Source: CAYNRG01 sp047974855 (GTDB lineage: Bacteria; Bacillota_I; Bacilli_A; Erysipelotrichales; Erysipelotrichaceae). Taken from it: DNA of 63,967 nt. Below are positions 35,044 to 44,321 of this stretch, piece by piece. Where the stretch lies: the NCBI GenBank assembly GCA_047974855.1, contig JBKECT010000013.1, positions 1 to 63,967 on the forward strand, read 5' to 3'. The translations under genes and the position numbers were made by a program. Position 1 is the first letter of the stretch; each line of letters opens with the position of its first letter. The notes under the pieces are model-generated. The model made no database searches and was not told the origin of the DNA. It saw nothing but the letters and a program-made list of their open reading frames with translations.

Positions 35044-37065
35044 ATGAAAGTAAATTTATTTGATAAAATAATAAAATATTTATTAATTTTTTCTTCAGTA
35101 GCACTAGTGAGTGTTTTAGTGATTTTTGGAGCATCTAAGTTATTACCGAATAATTCAAGTATTTCAATCCCCGATTTCTCTGAATTTACTATTTCAGAGG
35201 TCGAACAGTGGATAATAGACAATAAACTAACTGATGAACAAGTCAGAATTGACTACGCTTTTGATGAAGTGATAGAAAAAGATATGTTGATTTCTCAAAC
35301 AATTGAAGAAGGTGCAAAACTTGAATCAGATGCAACATTAGTTCTTCTTTATTCCCAAGGCTATGATCCTGAGTTGTTGGTTGAGATCCCCGATTTCACA
35401 GGATGGACCACTGAAGAAATTGAAGCTTGGTTCACAGATAACAAATTTAGTGATGTAACCTTCGAATATTTAGCTGACTCAGATATCGAAGAAGGCATTT
35501 TCATTTCTAGTAACTTAACAGATGAATTTGTTGCGAGAAATGCTTTAGTTTTAATTTCAGTTTCTGTTGGTGAAAAATCAATTGGCATTGATGTAACTGT
35601 TCCAGATTTCACTGACTACACTCGTGCCAATATTGCTTCATGGGCAAAAACAAACAATATCTCTGTAACCTTTCTAACTACTACAAGTACAACGATTCAG
35701 AAAAACAGTGTCATTAGCCAAGTTCCAGCTGCTGGTACAACCATGCAAACTGGTGGAAGTTTAAAAATTACCCTTTCTTTGGGAAAAGGAATTACAGCCA
35801 GTAATCTTGCAGGACAAACAAGAGCTCAAATTGAAAGTTGGAGAAAAGAGAATAACCTGCTTGTGACTTACCAAGAATATTACAGCAATAGTGTTACTAA
35901 AAATACTGCAATCTCAAGCTCTCCAGTTGGAACTGTTTCAGAAGGGTCAACAATCACAGTGAACATTTCAATAGGAAAACCTATAATTTCAAATTTTACT
36001 GGAAGTTCTTTATCCCAGTTTAAATCACATATTCAAAATATTAATGCACATGCTAATGCATCTGCAAAAATAACAATTGCAGTTACAGAAGTTGAAAATA
36101 CAACCTCCACTGCTGGAACAATTTTATCTATCAGTGTTGGTGATACAAAAATTTCTGGAGATACTGAAGTTAGTGTCGGATCAACTATCACCGTACAAGT
36201 AGCCAAAGAAAAAACAGTTTCTGTTTCTTCCAAGTCAGGATCAACGGAAGCAGATTTTAAAAACTATATTGAAGGATTAGGGCTTGTTATCGGGACAAAA
36301 TCAACACGATACAGTACCACAATAAGTCAAGGCTTGCTGGTTTCAAATGATACTGGCACAAAATCACTTGGTGCATCCATCAACTATGTCATTTCGCTAG
36401 GAGCTTTCAACCCTATAGCTAATGACTTTAACGGAAAAACAGAGTCTCAAATTAAAGTGACAATTAACACTGCTAATCAATTAGGCGCAGGTTGGTCAAC
36501 TTCCTTCTTATATGCATACAACAATGACGTCGCAAAAGGACAATCTTATGGATGCACTATAACATCAACCACTGTAAAATGTTCAATTTCAAACGGAAGC
36601 TACATTTCAGTTGTCAATAAAGCTGGAACAACCGAAGCAAATTTCTTAACTTATATTAGTGGTTTAGGGTTAAAGGCTGAGAAAAGAAAAAGTGTTTATA
36701 GTGATAGTATTGCTGCAGGCTCTATCGTTTGGAATCTAACTGGTTCAAACTTTACTTCAGGAAATATTATTGAATACGATGTTTCTCTTGGACCTGAAGT
36801 TAAAATTCAAATACCTGAAATTGTCCAAAATCTTCAATTACTGAGTGATGAAAATTATGATAAGACTGTATCACGAGTTAGAACTACCTTTAGTGGATTT
36901 ACCAACCTTTCCTTTGTGGCTGTTGATTCTGATACTAATTCTATAGTTCCAGGTGGTCCTGATGGGCTTGTTGTCTACATCCAATATCAATCTGGTGCAA
37001 ACGTCGTTGCCGGTCAATCTGTTACACCTGATACAGCAATTATTATCGGAATCATCAAAAAATAA
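35044..37065 (+). CDS. Membrane-anchored protein with about nine PASTA-like modules, no kinase domain
   Basis: 673 residues. A basic N-terminus and one membrane helix (about 10-32) are followed by an entirely extracellular chain of PASTA-like modules of about 62-78 residues. Module starts are near residues 38 (IPDFSEFTISEVEQW), 112 (IPDFTGWTTEEIEAW), 182 (VPDFTDYTRANIASW), 249, 311, 389, 452, 517 and 582 (IPEIVQNLQ). Each has the beta-hairpin ending xISLG or ISVG. PASTA domains bind peptidoglycan stem peptides or muropeptides in PrkC/PknB kinases and PBPs, but here there is no kinase or transpeptidase. The only cysteines are a pair in module 7 (YGCTITSTTVKC), a possible disulfide. A wall-binding or adhesive role is inference. 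Confidence 0.8.
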   Translation: MKVNLFDKIIKYLLIFSSVALVSVLVIFGASKLLPNNSSISIPDFSEFTISEVEQWIIDNKLTDEQVRIDYAFDEVIEKDMLISQTIEEGAKLESDATLVLLYSQGYDPELLVEIPDFTGWTTEEIEAWFTDNKFSDVTFEYLADSDIEEGIFISSNLTDEFVARNALVLISVSVGEKSIGIDVTVPDFTDYTRANIASWAKTNNISVTFLTTTSTTIQKNSVISQVPAAGTTMQTGGSLKITLSLGKGITASNLAGQTRAQIESWRKENNLLVTYQEYYSNSVTKNTAISSSPVGTVSEGSTITVNISIGKPIISNFTGSSLSQFKSHIQNINAHANASAKITIAVTEVENTTSTAGTILSISVGDTKISGDTEVSVGSTITVQVAKEKTVSVSSKSGSTEADFKNYIEGLGLVIGTKSTRYSTTISQGLLVSNDTGTKSLGASINYVISLGAFNPIANDFNGKTESQIKVTINTANQLGAGWSTSFLYAYNNDVAKGQSYGCTITSTTVKCSISNGSYISVVNKAGTTEANFLTYISGLGLKAEKRKSVYSDSIAAGSIVWNLTGSNFTSGNIIEYDVSLGPEVKIQIPEIVQNLQLLSDENYDKTVSRVRTTFSGFTNLSFVAVDSDTNSIVPGGPDGLVVYIQYQSGANVVAGQSVTPDTAIIIGIIKK

Positions 37066-37082
37066 AAAGAGTACTAAATGAT

Positions 37083-37122
37083 AAAAAGCTTATTTTCGAT
37101 TTAATCGTCAATAAGCTTTTTT
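37083..37122 (+). terminator. Terminator of the PASTA-array gene
   Basis: Long stem AAAAAGCTTATT (37083-37094) with AATAAGCTTTTTT (37110-37122), an internal CGAT/ATCG helix, and a six-T tail on the + strand. Confidence 0.85.
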
Positions 37123-37152
37123 GACACGTTCTATCTTATCATCTTCCATCAT

Positions 37153-37181
37153 AAAAAAGGCAGATAGTATTTCACTATCTG
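37153..37181 (-). terminator. Terminator of the coiled-coil ABC permease gene
   Basis: CAGATAGT (37161-37168) pairs with ACTATCTG (37174-37181), loop of five; on the minus strand CC then TTTTTT follows. It begins eight bases after the permease stop. Confidence 0.85.
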
Positions 37182-37189
37182 TCATAATC

Positions 37190-40100
37190 TTATTCTACAC
37201 TTTTCAATGATTCTACCATCTTAATTTTTCTAAGCGTTGCACTTACAATCAGATTAACAATAATCGCAAAGATAAACGTTAATAGCGCCGCAGTCAGATA
37301 AGTTACCCATGATATACCTCTACCAAACATAACAAAATCCATTTCAATCAATAAAATAACATACAAGTGTAAGATTCTACCTAACACAAATCCTAATAAA
37401 ATCCCAAAGAAAACTAAAAGAAGATTTTCTTTAAAAATATACGCATTAACTTCCTTTACATTGAATCCTAATACTTTTAGTGTTGCGATTTCTCTTTGCC
37501 TCTCACTAATATTAACACTTGTTAAATTGCTCAATACAATAAATGCTAATAATCCTGCACTAAAAATCAAAACATAAATAACGACATCCATCCCTTGAAT
37601 CATATCATCAAAACTTGCAATAATCGGTTCAAACAACCCTAAACTTTCAACGTTTTCAATTTTAGATAGTTCTTGATTATTACTTTCTCCCAAGAAATTA
37701 ACAAATACACTATTTCGCTCAAAATTAGTACCAAACTGTTGTTCATAGTATCTATTTGAAATAAAGACTGTGTGGTTCACATAACTCTCAAACATACCCT
37801 CTACAACCACTTCAGAAAATTCACCATCTTCCCCTTCCAATAGGAAAGTATCTCCCACTGAAAGATCAAATAATATCCCAAGTTTTTCATTAATAAGCAC
37901 ACCTGAATGAGTAAGTTGATAAACTTCTTTCGTTTTTCTATCCACAACATTTCGTATTTCTTTCATCATTTCATCATCTTCTACTACTGTAACTGTGACA
38001 CTCTCTTCTACACCATCCACACTCTTAACTACTGCAGAGTACCCACCAGCTAAAAATGCTGACTCAACTTCTTCTCTATCTACAATGTTATTCATAACTT
38101 CTTGTTGTGTTTCTGTTGTTAGTCCACTTTCTAATTGAATGTAACCATCCACTTGGTAAAGTTCTTTAAACTCTCTTTCGACCACTGTTCCAATTGATCC
38201 TCTTAGCCCAAAGGCCGCTACAAGCAAGGCTGTACACCCACCAATTCCTAATACAGTCATAAAGAATCTTTTCTTATACCGAAATAAATTTCTCACTGTA
38301 ACTTTTGAAGTGAATGATAAATTTTTCCAAATAAGTGGAATTCTTTCCAACAAAATTCTTTTTCCTGCAGTTGGTGGTTTCGGTCTTAACAACTGGCTTG
38401 TTATTTCTTTCATTTCCTTTGCTGCTGCTGACCAGGTTACAACAATCATTAAAACAACAAAGGCTAAGACAGCTCCAATAATCATCGGATAAGAAAGGTA
38501 TATTTGCATTGGTGGGAGTTGATACATCATTTTCCATGCATTATAAATCATCGGAGGAAAAACAGCAAGTCCAACGATGACTCCAACAATTGATCCTGCA
38601 AGGGTTGCAGATAAAGCATAAATCAAATATTTTAAAGTACATGCAAACTTAGAATATCCCAGTGAACGGAGCGTCCCGATTTGACCACGCTGTTCGTCCA
38701 CCATTCTGGTCATTGTTGTGGAGCATACAAGTGCTGCTACCAAAAAGAAAAAGACTGGGAATAAACGTGAAATTTGCCGCATCTGTTCAACCGTATCTGC
38801 ATAAGATTTACTGCTGTAATGTTGACTACGATCAAGCACGCTCCACTGAGCTTCACCAAGTTCATCTAACTCAGCTTTTGCATCATCTAATTCTTGTTTT
38901 CCTTCCGCTAGCTCAGCTTCTACTTCTAAAACAGCGTCATCATACTCAATTTGACCAGTTTTTAAATCTTGCTCAGCTTGAACCAAATCATTTTGCCCAT
39001 CAATTAATTCGTTTTCTTTTTCTGTGATGGTTTTTTCACCTTCACTAATTTCATAATCAAGAGTAATATACCCTACTTCAATTTTTTTAGCATTTGTATC
39101 TAATGTTTGTTTACTTGTAAGCAATTGTTGTTCACCTTCTGCAATCCCAGCATCAATTTGAGCTATTCCGCTATCTAGTGCTGCTATTGCTGTATTTAAT
39201 GCCACTTCATCTGCTATTCCTTGTTGTTGAAGCGGAGTTAGGATTGCCAGCTTTTGATTATTCAATTCCGCAATTGCTTCATCAAATTCAGCTATCTTCA
39301 CATCTATTTCTACTAATTCACTTTCTTCTTCAGAGGTTAAATCAACTTTGCTTTCCAACTCAGCTTTCCTATTTACTAACTGTTCTTTTTCAGCTTCTGT
39401 TTGAGCTATCGCTGTGTTTAGGGTAGCTAGTCCATCTTTTGCTTGGTTCAAAGGTGTCAGTTGGGTCACTACCCCATTTTTCTGAGCGACTAACCCTGGC
39501 TTTGTTACTTCATCAAATTCTTTCTTTGCAGCTCTATATTGAGAATACCCCGCATTAACTTGTGCCTGTGCTGCATTTAGTTCCGCTAAGGTTGCCTCTT
39601 TTTGCTTAACTAATTCGCTTCTTGCATCCTCAATCGCTACTAATCCTTCCTGAATTTCTTGCTTTCCATCCTGAATTTCTTGTGCTCCATCTATCAGTTT
39701 TTGTTTAGCTGTAGCAAGTTCTTCCTCTGCCTCTTTTTTCCCATCTTCATACTCTAATAATCCTTCATCGTACAACTCTTGAGCTTCTTTCAACACGATA
39801 TCTCTTTGATAAGTCGCTTGTGTTTCTCCTAATACTTCCACTTGATTTTTAACTGTTTCAATAGCATTTAAATATTCTGCAGAAAAACTATTATATTCCT
39901 TCATATTTTGTGCAACAATCACTGCACTAGAAAAATAATCCGTCTTAAAACTGCTTTCTTGCACAAATAAATAATAAACAATAAATTGATTGCTTAGTGT
40001 ACTATACCCATTATTACTATGTAAAAATTCTGGCGTTTCAACCAATCCAACAACTTCTAACTCTGTGCTCTTTAGTGTCTCACTTAAATCTTCCTCATAC

Positions 40101-40561
40101 AATCCCAAAGAGATTTTATCCCCAATTTGATATTCTACATTTAGTCCCGATACAACGCCAACAACACACTCAGAATTGCTCTGTGGTAATCGCCCATCCA
40201 ATAAATTAAATTGATTGATAGTTTTATTTTCGTCATACCCAATTATTCGTGTTACGTAATCTGTTTCACTTTCAAGAGAAATCGCATCAACAAATTTCCT
40301 TCCTTCAGCCAAGACAACTCCACTAAGATTATTAATTGCCTCAATATCCTCTTCACTAAATCCATAGGCAGAATACATTTCAATATCCATTAAATTATAT
40401 TTATCATTATATCCATCCACACTATAACTCATCATAGGTGCAGTAGCACTAATTCCAATAAAAAAGGATATCCCTAAGGCAACAATTGCGAATAGCGTTA
40501 TAAATTTTGTTTTGGTTTTACTAATCATTCGAAAAGCATCAATTAATAGATTTTTTTTCAT
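37190..40561 (-). CDS. MacB/FtsX-type ABC permease with a large extracellular coiled coil
   Basis: 1123 residues. TM1 (about 19-41) is followed by a MacB-like extracellular domain (42-245) and a coiled coil of about 340 residues (245-585) built of heptads such as EYEDGKKEAEEELATAKQKL. Around residue 445 (LTPLQQQGIADEVAL) the helix probably turns back, giving an antiparallel hairpin. Then come the first FtsX block (three TMs, 600-712, with DEQRGQIGTLRSLGYSK), another TM (766-786), a second MacB-like domain (790-995) and a final FtsX block (995-1110, ERQREIATLKVLGFN). It pairs with the ATPase four bases upstream; GGTGATGAG precedes ATG 40561. Such duplicated permeases usually act by mechanotransmission rather than classic transport; the target is unknown. 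A glucosaminidase operon lies next door. Confidence 0.85.
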   Translation of the reverse strand: MKKNLLIDAFRMISKTKTKFITLFAIVALGISFFIGISATAPMMSYSVDGYNDKYNLMDIEMYSAYGFSEEDIEAINNLSGVVLAEGRKFVDAISLESETDYVTRIIGYDENKTINQFNLLDGRLPQSNSECVVGVVSGLNVEYQIGDKISLGLYEEDLSETLKSTELEVVGLVETPEFLHSNNGYSTLSNQFIVYYLFVQESSFKTDYFSSAVIVAQNMKEYNSFSAEYLNAIETVKNQVEVLGETQATYQRDIVLKEAQELYDEGLLEYEDGKKEAEEELATAKQKLIDGAQEIQDGKQEIQEGLVAIEDARSELVKQKEATLAELNAAQAQVNAGYSQYRAAKKEFDEVTKPGLVAQKNGVVTQLTPLNQAKDGLATLNTAIAQTEAEKEQLVNRKAELESKVDLTSEEESELVEIDVKIAEFDEAIAELNNQKLAILTPLQQQGIADEVALNTAIAALDSGIAQIDAGIAEGEQQLLTSKQTLDTNAKKIEVGYITLDYEISEGEKTITEKENELIDGQNDLVQAEQDLKTGQIEYDDAVLEVEAELAEGKQELDDAKAELDELGEAQWSVLDRSQHYSSKSYADTVEQMRQISRLFPVFFFLVAALVCSTTMTRMVDEQRGQIGTLRSLGYSKFACTLKYLIYALSATLAGSIVGVIVGLAVFPPMIYNAWKMMYQLPPMQIYLSYPMIIGAVLAFVVLMIVVTWSAAAKEMKEITSQLLRPKPPTAGKRILLERIPLIWKNLSFTSKVTVRNLFRYKKRFFMTVLGIGGCTALLVAAFGLRGSIGTVVEREFKELYQVDGYIQLESGLTTETQQEVMNNIVDREEVESAFLAGGYSAVVKSVDGVEESVTVTVVEDDEMMKEIRNVVDRKTKEVYQLTHSGVLINEKLGILFDLSVGDTFLLEGEDGEFSEVVVEGMFESYVNHTVFISNRYYEQQFGTNFERNSVFVNFLGESNNQELSKIENVESLGLFEPIIASFDDMIQGMDVVIYVLIFSAGLLAFIVLSNLTSVNISERQREIATLKVLGFNVKEVNAYIFKENLLLVFFGILLGFVLGRILHLYVILLIEMDFVMFGRGISWVTYLTAALLTFIFAIIVNLIVSATLRKIKMVESLKSVE

Positions 40562-40565
40562 CTCA

Positions 40566-41267
40566 TCACCACTCTATCTCATCAACACTTTTTGGAGTTG
40601 CATTCTCTTCAATAGACAATATTTGCCCACTTTTAACTTTAATAACCTTATCTCCCATTGGACAAATAGCTAGGTTATGAGTTATTACAACAACTGTCAT
40701 TTGTTGCTGACGGCTCATATCTTGCAACAATTTTAAAATTTGTTTCCCTGTTTTATAATCCAGTGCTCCCGTTGGCTCATCACACAAAAGAAGTTTTGGA
40801 TTTTTCGCCAATGCTCTTGCAATCGCAACACGTTGTTGTTCTCCACCTGATAACTGTGATGGAAAATTATTTTTCCTATCATTTAGTCCAACCAAATCCA
40901 TCATATCGTCCACGTTAAATGGCTGCTTTGATATTTGGGTAGCTAGTTCTACATTTTCTTTTGCTGTTAAATTCTGAACTAAATTATAAAACTGGAAAAC
41001 AAACCCTATATCAAATCGCCTATAGTTTGTTAACTCCTTTTCACTGAACTGGTCTATACGTCTTCCATCCACAACCACTTCTCCACTTGTTGTTGTATCC
41101 ATTCCACCTAAGATATTCAAAATGGTACTTTTACCAGCTCCAGATGCTCCAGCAACAACAACAAACTCTCCTTTTGTTATTTTAAAGTCAATTCCATCAA
41201 GAGCTTTGATTTCCACTTCACCTACTTGATAACTTTTTCTTACGTCGTTAAATTGAATATAACTCAT
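40566..41267 (-). CDS. ABC transporter ATPase, MacB/LolD family
   Basis: 233 residues, complete nucleotide-binding domain: Walker A GASGAGKST (about 40-48), Q loop FQFYNLVQNLTAKENV, signature LSGGEQQRVAIARAL, Walker B LLLCDEPTGALD and H loop VVITHN. The EPTGALD and FQFYNLVQNLT signatures are typical of the MacB/LolD/FtsE group. It energises the coiled-coil permease encoded immediately downstream. GAGGTAAGGT precedes ATG 41267, with a promoter at 41294-41322. Confidence 0.95.
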   Translation of the reverse strand: MSYIQFNDVRKSYQVGEVEIKALDGIDFKITKGEFVVVAGASGAGKSTILNILGGMDTTTSGEVVVDGRRIDQFSEKELTNYRRFDIGFVFQFYNLVQNLTAKENVELATQISKQPFNVDDMMDLVGLNDRKNNFPSQLSGGEQQRVAIARALAKNPKLLLCDEPTGALDYKTGKQILKLLQDMSRQQQMTVVVITHNLAICPMGDKVIKVKSGQILSIEENATPKSVDEIEW

Positions 41268-41293
41268 ACCTTACCTCATTTCTTCATTTTTTT

Positions 41294-41322
41294 ATTTTAC
41301 ACCAATAGTTTATTTTCTTCAA
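41294..41322 (-). promoter_or_regulatory. ABC operon promoter
   Basis: Minus strand: TTGAAG (41317-41322), 17-base spacer, TAAAAT (41294-41299). Predicted start near 41287, leader about 20 bases. Confidence 0.6.
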
Positions 41323-41328
41323 TCACAT

Positions 41329-41363
41329 TAAAATAAACACTCGTTTTTTGAGTGTTTATTTTA
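41329..41363 (-). terminator. Terminator of the secreted glucosaminidase gene
   Basis: 14-bp stem, TAAAATAAACACTC (41329-41342) with GAGTGTTTATTTTA (41350-41363), loop of seven. It contains the stop codon (41356-41358). The following T tract is short, so termination may rely on the A/U-rich lower stem. Confidence 0.75.
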
Positions 41364-44310
41364 CCGTCAATATCAATCGCTTGCGTACCGCTGAATTTGC
41401 AATACTATAAGTTTTTCCATTCCATGTGTTAGAAGTTATACTTCGACCATAAAAGTCATACATTTCAAAGACATCATAATAAGATGCTGTTTCGATACTT
41501 AAATACATGCGGTAATTTCCAGATGCAAGGGATGAAAGACTCACATCCCCTTCAAAACAAGCTTTTGAGGTATCAAAACTTAATCCCAACACGCCTGTAT
41601 AATCTATTGCACACGCGGTTGTTGTTAAGCTTTGCTCTGTCACTGTTCCATTACTGTCCACAAGCACTAACTGATATTTAGGATTTGTCTTAGAACTAGA
41701 ATCTGCATTATAAATCCATGCAATTCCCTTTATTGACACTTTCCCCTCATTCAGTGTTATTGTAGTAAAGTCAAATGATGAATTTCTAACTGTTGGTTTT
41801 TTAACCTTTGAGAAATTCAATTGACTATTTTCTATTTGCAATTCATAGCGATATCCGTATAACTGATTAATCACAAAGCGATATTGTGTGTCCCCTATAC
41901 TAAAATCTTTTGGTTTTATCTGTGTGTAATAATTTTTAAGTTCCGCCGTTTTTTCAATACTTCCATTTGTAACACGAAGCATCAGTGCGTAGTTTGCCAT
42001 CTCAACACTTTCAAGATTCAACGTTGCACTGTAAGATATTTTACTGTACTCATAACCATCATTAAATGATATCGGTTTGTCTAACGATGTTGTTACGACT
42101 TTAAATGGCAATTCAACACCTGTTTCCAAATTCAATAAATATAACTCTTGAACTACATTCGTTGTCTTTTTTGCATCCATCCCAGAGATGAAAGCATATC
42201 CAGTCAGCTTCATTTCCTGAGATGTTTCATCATAAGTAAATGTTAAGATGTCTTGTTTTAACAATTTATCACTACTATCCACCACTTCTTCAACTTTTTT
42301 AACAACCAGATAAATCATATCTCCTTCAACAGTCGCGGAGTATTCTTTTTCTCCTATTGTGATTGTCTCAAAGCTCAAGTCTGAGCTTCGTAAAATAAAT
42401 TCATTACTGTATTCAGACAGCTTTCCATAATTTGTTTTCACTTTAAAATAGTATTGTCCAATTTCCAGTTTACTCAAATCAATCGTTGTCTTATAACTTA
42501 TTTTATCATTATCAGTGACTGTCGATGTAGCATCATAAGCCACACTTGAATTGCTTTGATTAATCATAGTTACTGTTTGTGTAACTGTATTATCCGCTGT
42601 TACATAAATTCCTGGGCGATATGCTTCTCCTGATACAGTCAATATTCCATCCGTTGCACTAAACCCCTTCACTTCTGATACAAAATCACCTGTTGGCTCT
42701 TCGCCAACTACCGAAATGTCATCCGTACTCGTTAATGCTGTTACGTATTGGGTTGCAAGATATCCGACACTATTTTCCCAATTATAACCAACCAACCCAG
42801 TTGTCGTTCCGTTTACGATTTTTCCATTCACCACAGGATTTGTTGATTGAATTTTAGTCCAATCACTATTCTCTTCCAACATAACAACCATAAAATTTTC
42901 TTGATAAGTTGCCCCATACTTAGAGTTATATAGCACTGTACTTCCACCACTTGTCGTCATCACATCCACTCCATAGGTGTTAATTAGACCGACTGTCACT
43001 TTATCATCGACTAAATTTCCATTATAATTATTTGCAAATTTATCAATTTCATAAGCAATAGCCGCTATTTTATATCCCCAATACGGATCTGCAGCATACT
43101 TTACATTAAATCCAGATCCTTTGTTTCCGACATGACTCCCAAAGAAGCGAGCATCATCAATATTTAAATATCCGCGTAAGTTAATTCCCATATGTTCCTT
43201 AACTGCCGCTTCAATAGATGAAAAATATGAAGCTTGTCCAGGGTCACTATCAAAGGCATTCCAGCCAAATAAATTATTTCTTTCTAAGGCAAAGGCACTC
43301 GTTCCATAAGCCGATTCCAAACAAGCAAGAGCATAAACTAAAAGTGCATTCACTCCATATGTGTTCTGTGCATCAATAAAAACGCTTCCTTGATTTTTTA
43401 ATTTACTATTGGTGTTTGTTCCCTTTACTGACGCTAGGAAAGCATCAAACGTGCTTGCCGAAATTCCTGTTGTACTTCGCAGTGGTAAAAATTGGTAATA
43501 ATTATAATACGTTCCTACCAAGTTCTTATAACTGTAGTCTGAATAAAAAGTGTAACCATCATAGCTATAATAAGTTTCTCCTACTTTCATCCAGTCTGCT
43601 GCTGAACCAACCACCATGCTATAAACATCAGGATAGGTTGATGCTCCTGACCATCCACTATATGCCTTAAATACTAAATCAGTATAATTTCCGTTTTGAG
43701 TAACCGTATAATGTGCACGATACACATGAGTCCAAAATGGTGATTCATTTGCCGCCGTTGTATCATTTCCACCTAACAATACTGCAATTTCATTGTCAAT
43801 AAAAATTGACGGAATTAAATCTACATTTTTTAAACTCACTGTACCACTAAACCCTGTGATATTGATTAGAATGCTTCCATCTCCAGAGCTATAGTTATAT
43901 GTTGTGTCATACTTCATCTCACGGTGTTTTGTTACATAAGTCGTTTTGCGATATGTGTGAACTATGTCTTGTGTTACTGTCAGCGTTGTACTACCAGATC
44001 GCATAGGATAGCTAATTGCAACCCCAGAGTTCATCGCTATTATTTTCATTGGACTATAGCTAGATGTATGACGGACAACTGCATTAATGCCATTGGCCTC
44101 CATCGCTTTTTTAGCGTCTGCAAAAGTACTAACGCAGCTTACTTTTGAAAAAGTTCCATTTGCGTTAGCAATAGAAACCTCAAAACTATTCCCACAATAC
44201 AGCGGATAGTCTTGTGCAGCTGACACTACATCAAATAACTCAAGTCCAGCGAACTGAATTGAGCTCAATGTTAATAATAATGTTAATAGTCCTTTTACTA
44301 TCTTTTTCAT
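41356..44310 (-). CDS. Secreted glucosaminidase (LytD-type) with C-terminal Ig-like repeats
   Basis: 984 residues from ATG 44310 (GGAGGTTGGC upstream). Signal peptide MKKIVKGLLTLLLTLSSIQFAG, cleaved near VVSAAQ. A unique N-terminal part (35-240, with two cysteines) precedes the glucosaminidase domain (about 240-430): YYSYDGYTFY, TYYNYYQFLPLRST, probable catalytic Glu332 in ALACLESAYGTS, ERNNLFGWNAFDSD, GNKGSGFNV and DPYWGYKIA. An SH3-like segment (440-530) and three or so beta-rich Ig-like repeats follow (545-640, 680-790, 850-980), each starting with phrases like GILTVSGEAY, EMKLTGYAFI and KVSIKGIAWI. Unlike its paralogue at 3767-6601 it has no C-terminal membrane helix. Expected to cleave GlcNAc-MurNAc bonds in the wall. 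Confidence 0.85.
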   Translation of the reverse strand: MKKIVKGLLTLLLTLSSIQFAGLELFDVVSAAQDYPLYCGNSFEVSIANANGTFSKVSCVSTFADAKKAMEANGINAVVRHTSSYSPMKIIAMNSGVAISYPMRSGSTTLTVTQDIVHTYRKTTYVTKHREMKYDTTYNYSSGDGSILINITGFSGTVSLKNVDLIPSIFIDNEIAVLLGGNDTTAANESPFWTHVYRAHYTVTQNGNYTDLVFKAYSGWSGASTYPDVYSMVVGSAADWMKVGETYYSYDGYTFYSDYSYKNLVGTYYNYYQFLPLRSTTGISASTFDAFLASVKGTNTNSKLKNQGSVFIDAQNTYGVNALLVYALACLESAYGTSAFALERNNLFGWNAFDSDPGQASYFSSIEAAVKEHMGINLRGYLNIDDARFFGSHVGNKGSGFNVKYAADPYWGYKIAAIAYEIDKFANNYNGNLVDDKVTVGLINTYGVDVMTTSGGSTVLYNSKYGATYQENFMVVMLEENSDWTKIQSTNPVVNGKIVNGTTTGLVGYNWENSVGYLATQYVTALTSTDDISVVGEEPTGDFVSEVKGFSATDGILTVSGEAYRPGIYVTADNTVTQTVTMINQSNSSVAYDATSTVTDNDKISYKTTIDLSKLEIGQYYFKVKTNYGKLSEYSNEFILRSSDLSFETITIGEKEYSATVEGDMIYLVVKKVEEVVDSSDKLLKQDILTFTYDETSQEMKLTGYAFISGMDAKKTTNVVQELYLLNLETGVELPFKVVTTSLDKPISFNDGYEYSKISYSATLNLESVEMANYALMLRVTNGSIEKTAELKNYYTQIKPKDFSIGDTQYRFVINQLYGYRYELQIENSQLNFSKVKKPTVRNSSFDFTTITLNEGKVSIKGIAWIYNADSSSKTNPKYQLVLVDSNGTVTEQSLTTTACAIDYTGVLGLSFDTSKACFEGDVSLSSLASGNYRMYLSIETASYYDVFEMYDFYGRSITSNTWNGKTYSIANSAVRKRLILTVK

Positions 44311-44321
44311 GCCAACCTCCA

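Noticed and set aside
38662..39426. Several + strand frames opposite the permease coiled coil
   Set aside because: Complement of repetitive Glu/Lys/Ala/Leu codons, typical shadow frames with no start signals.
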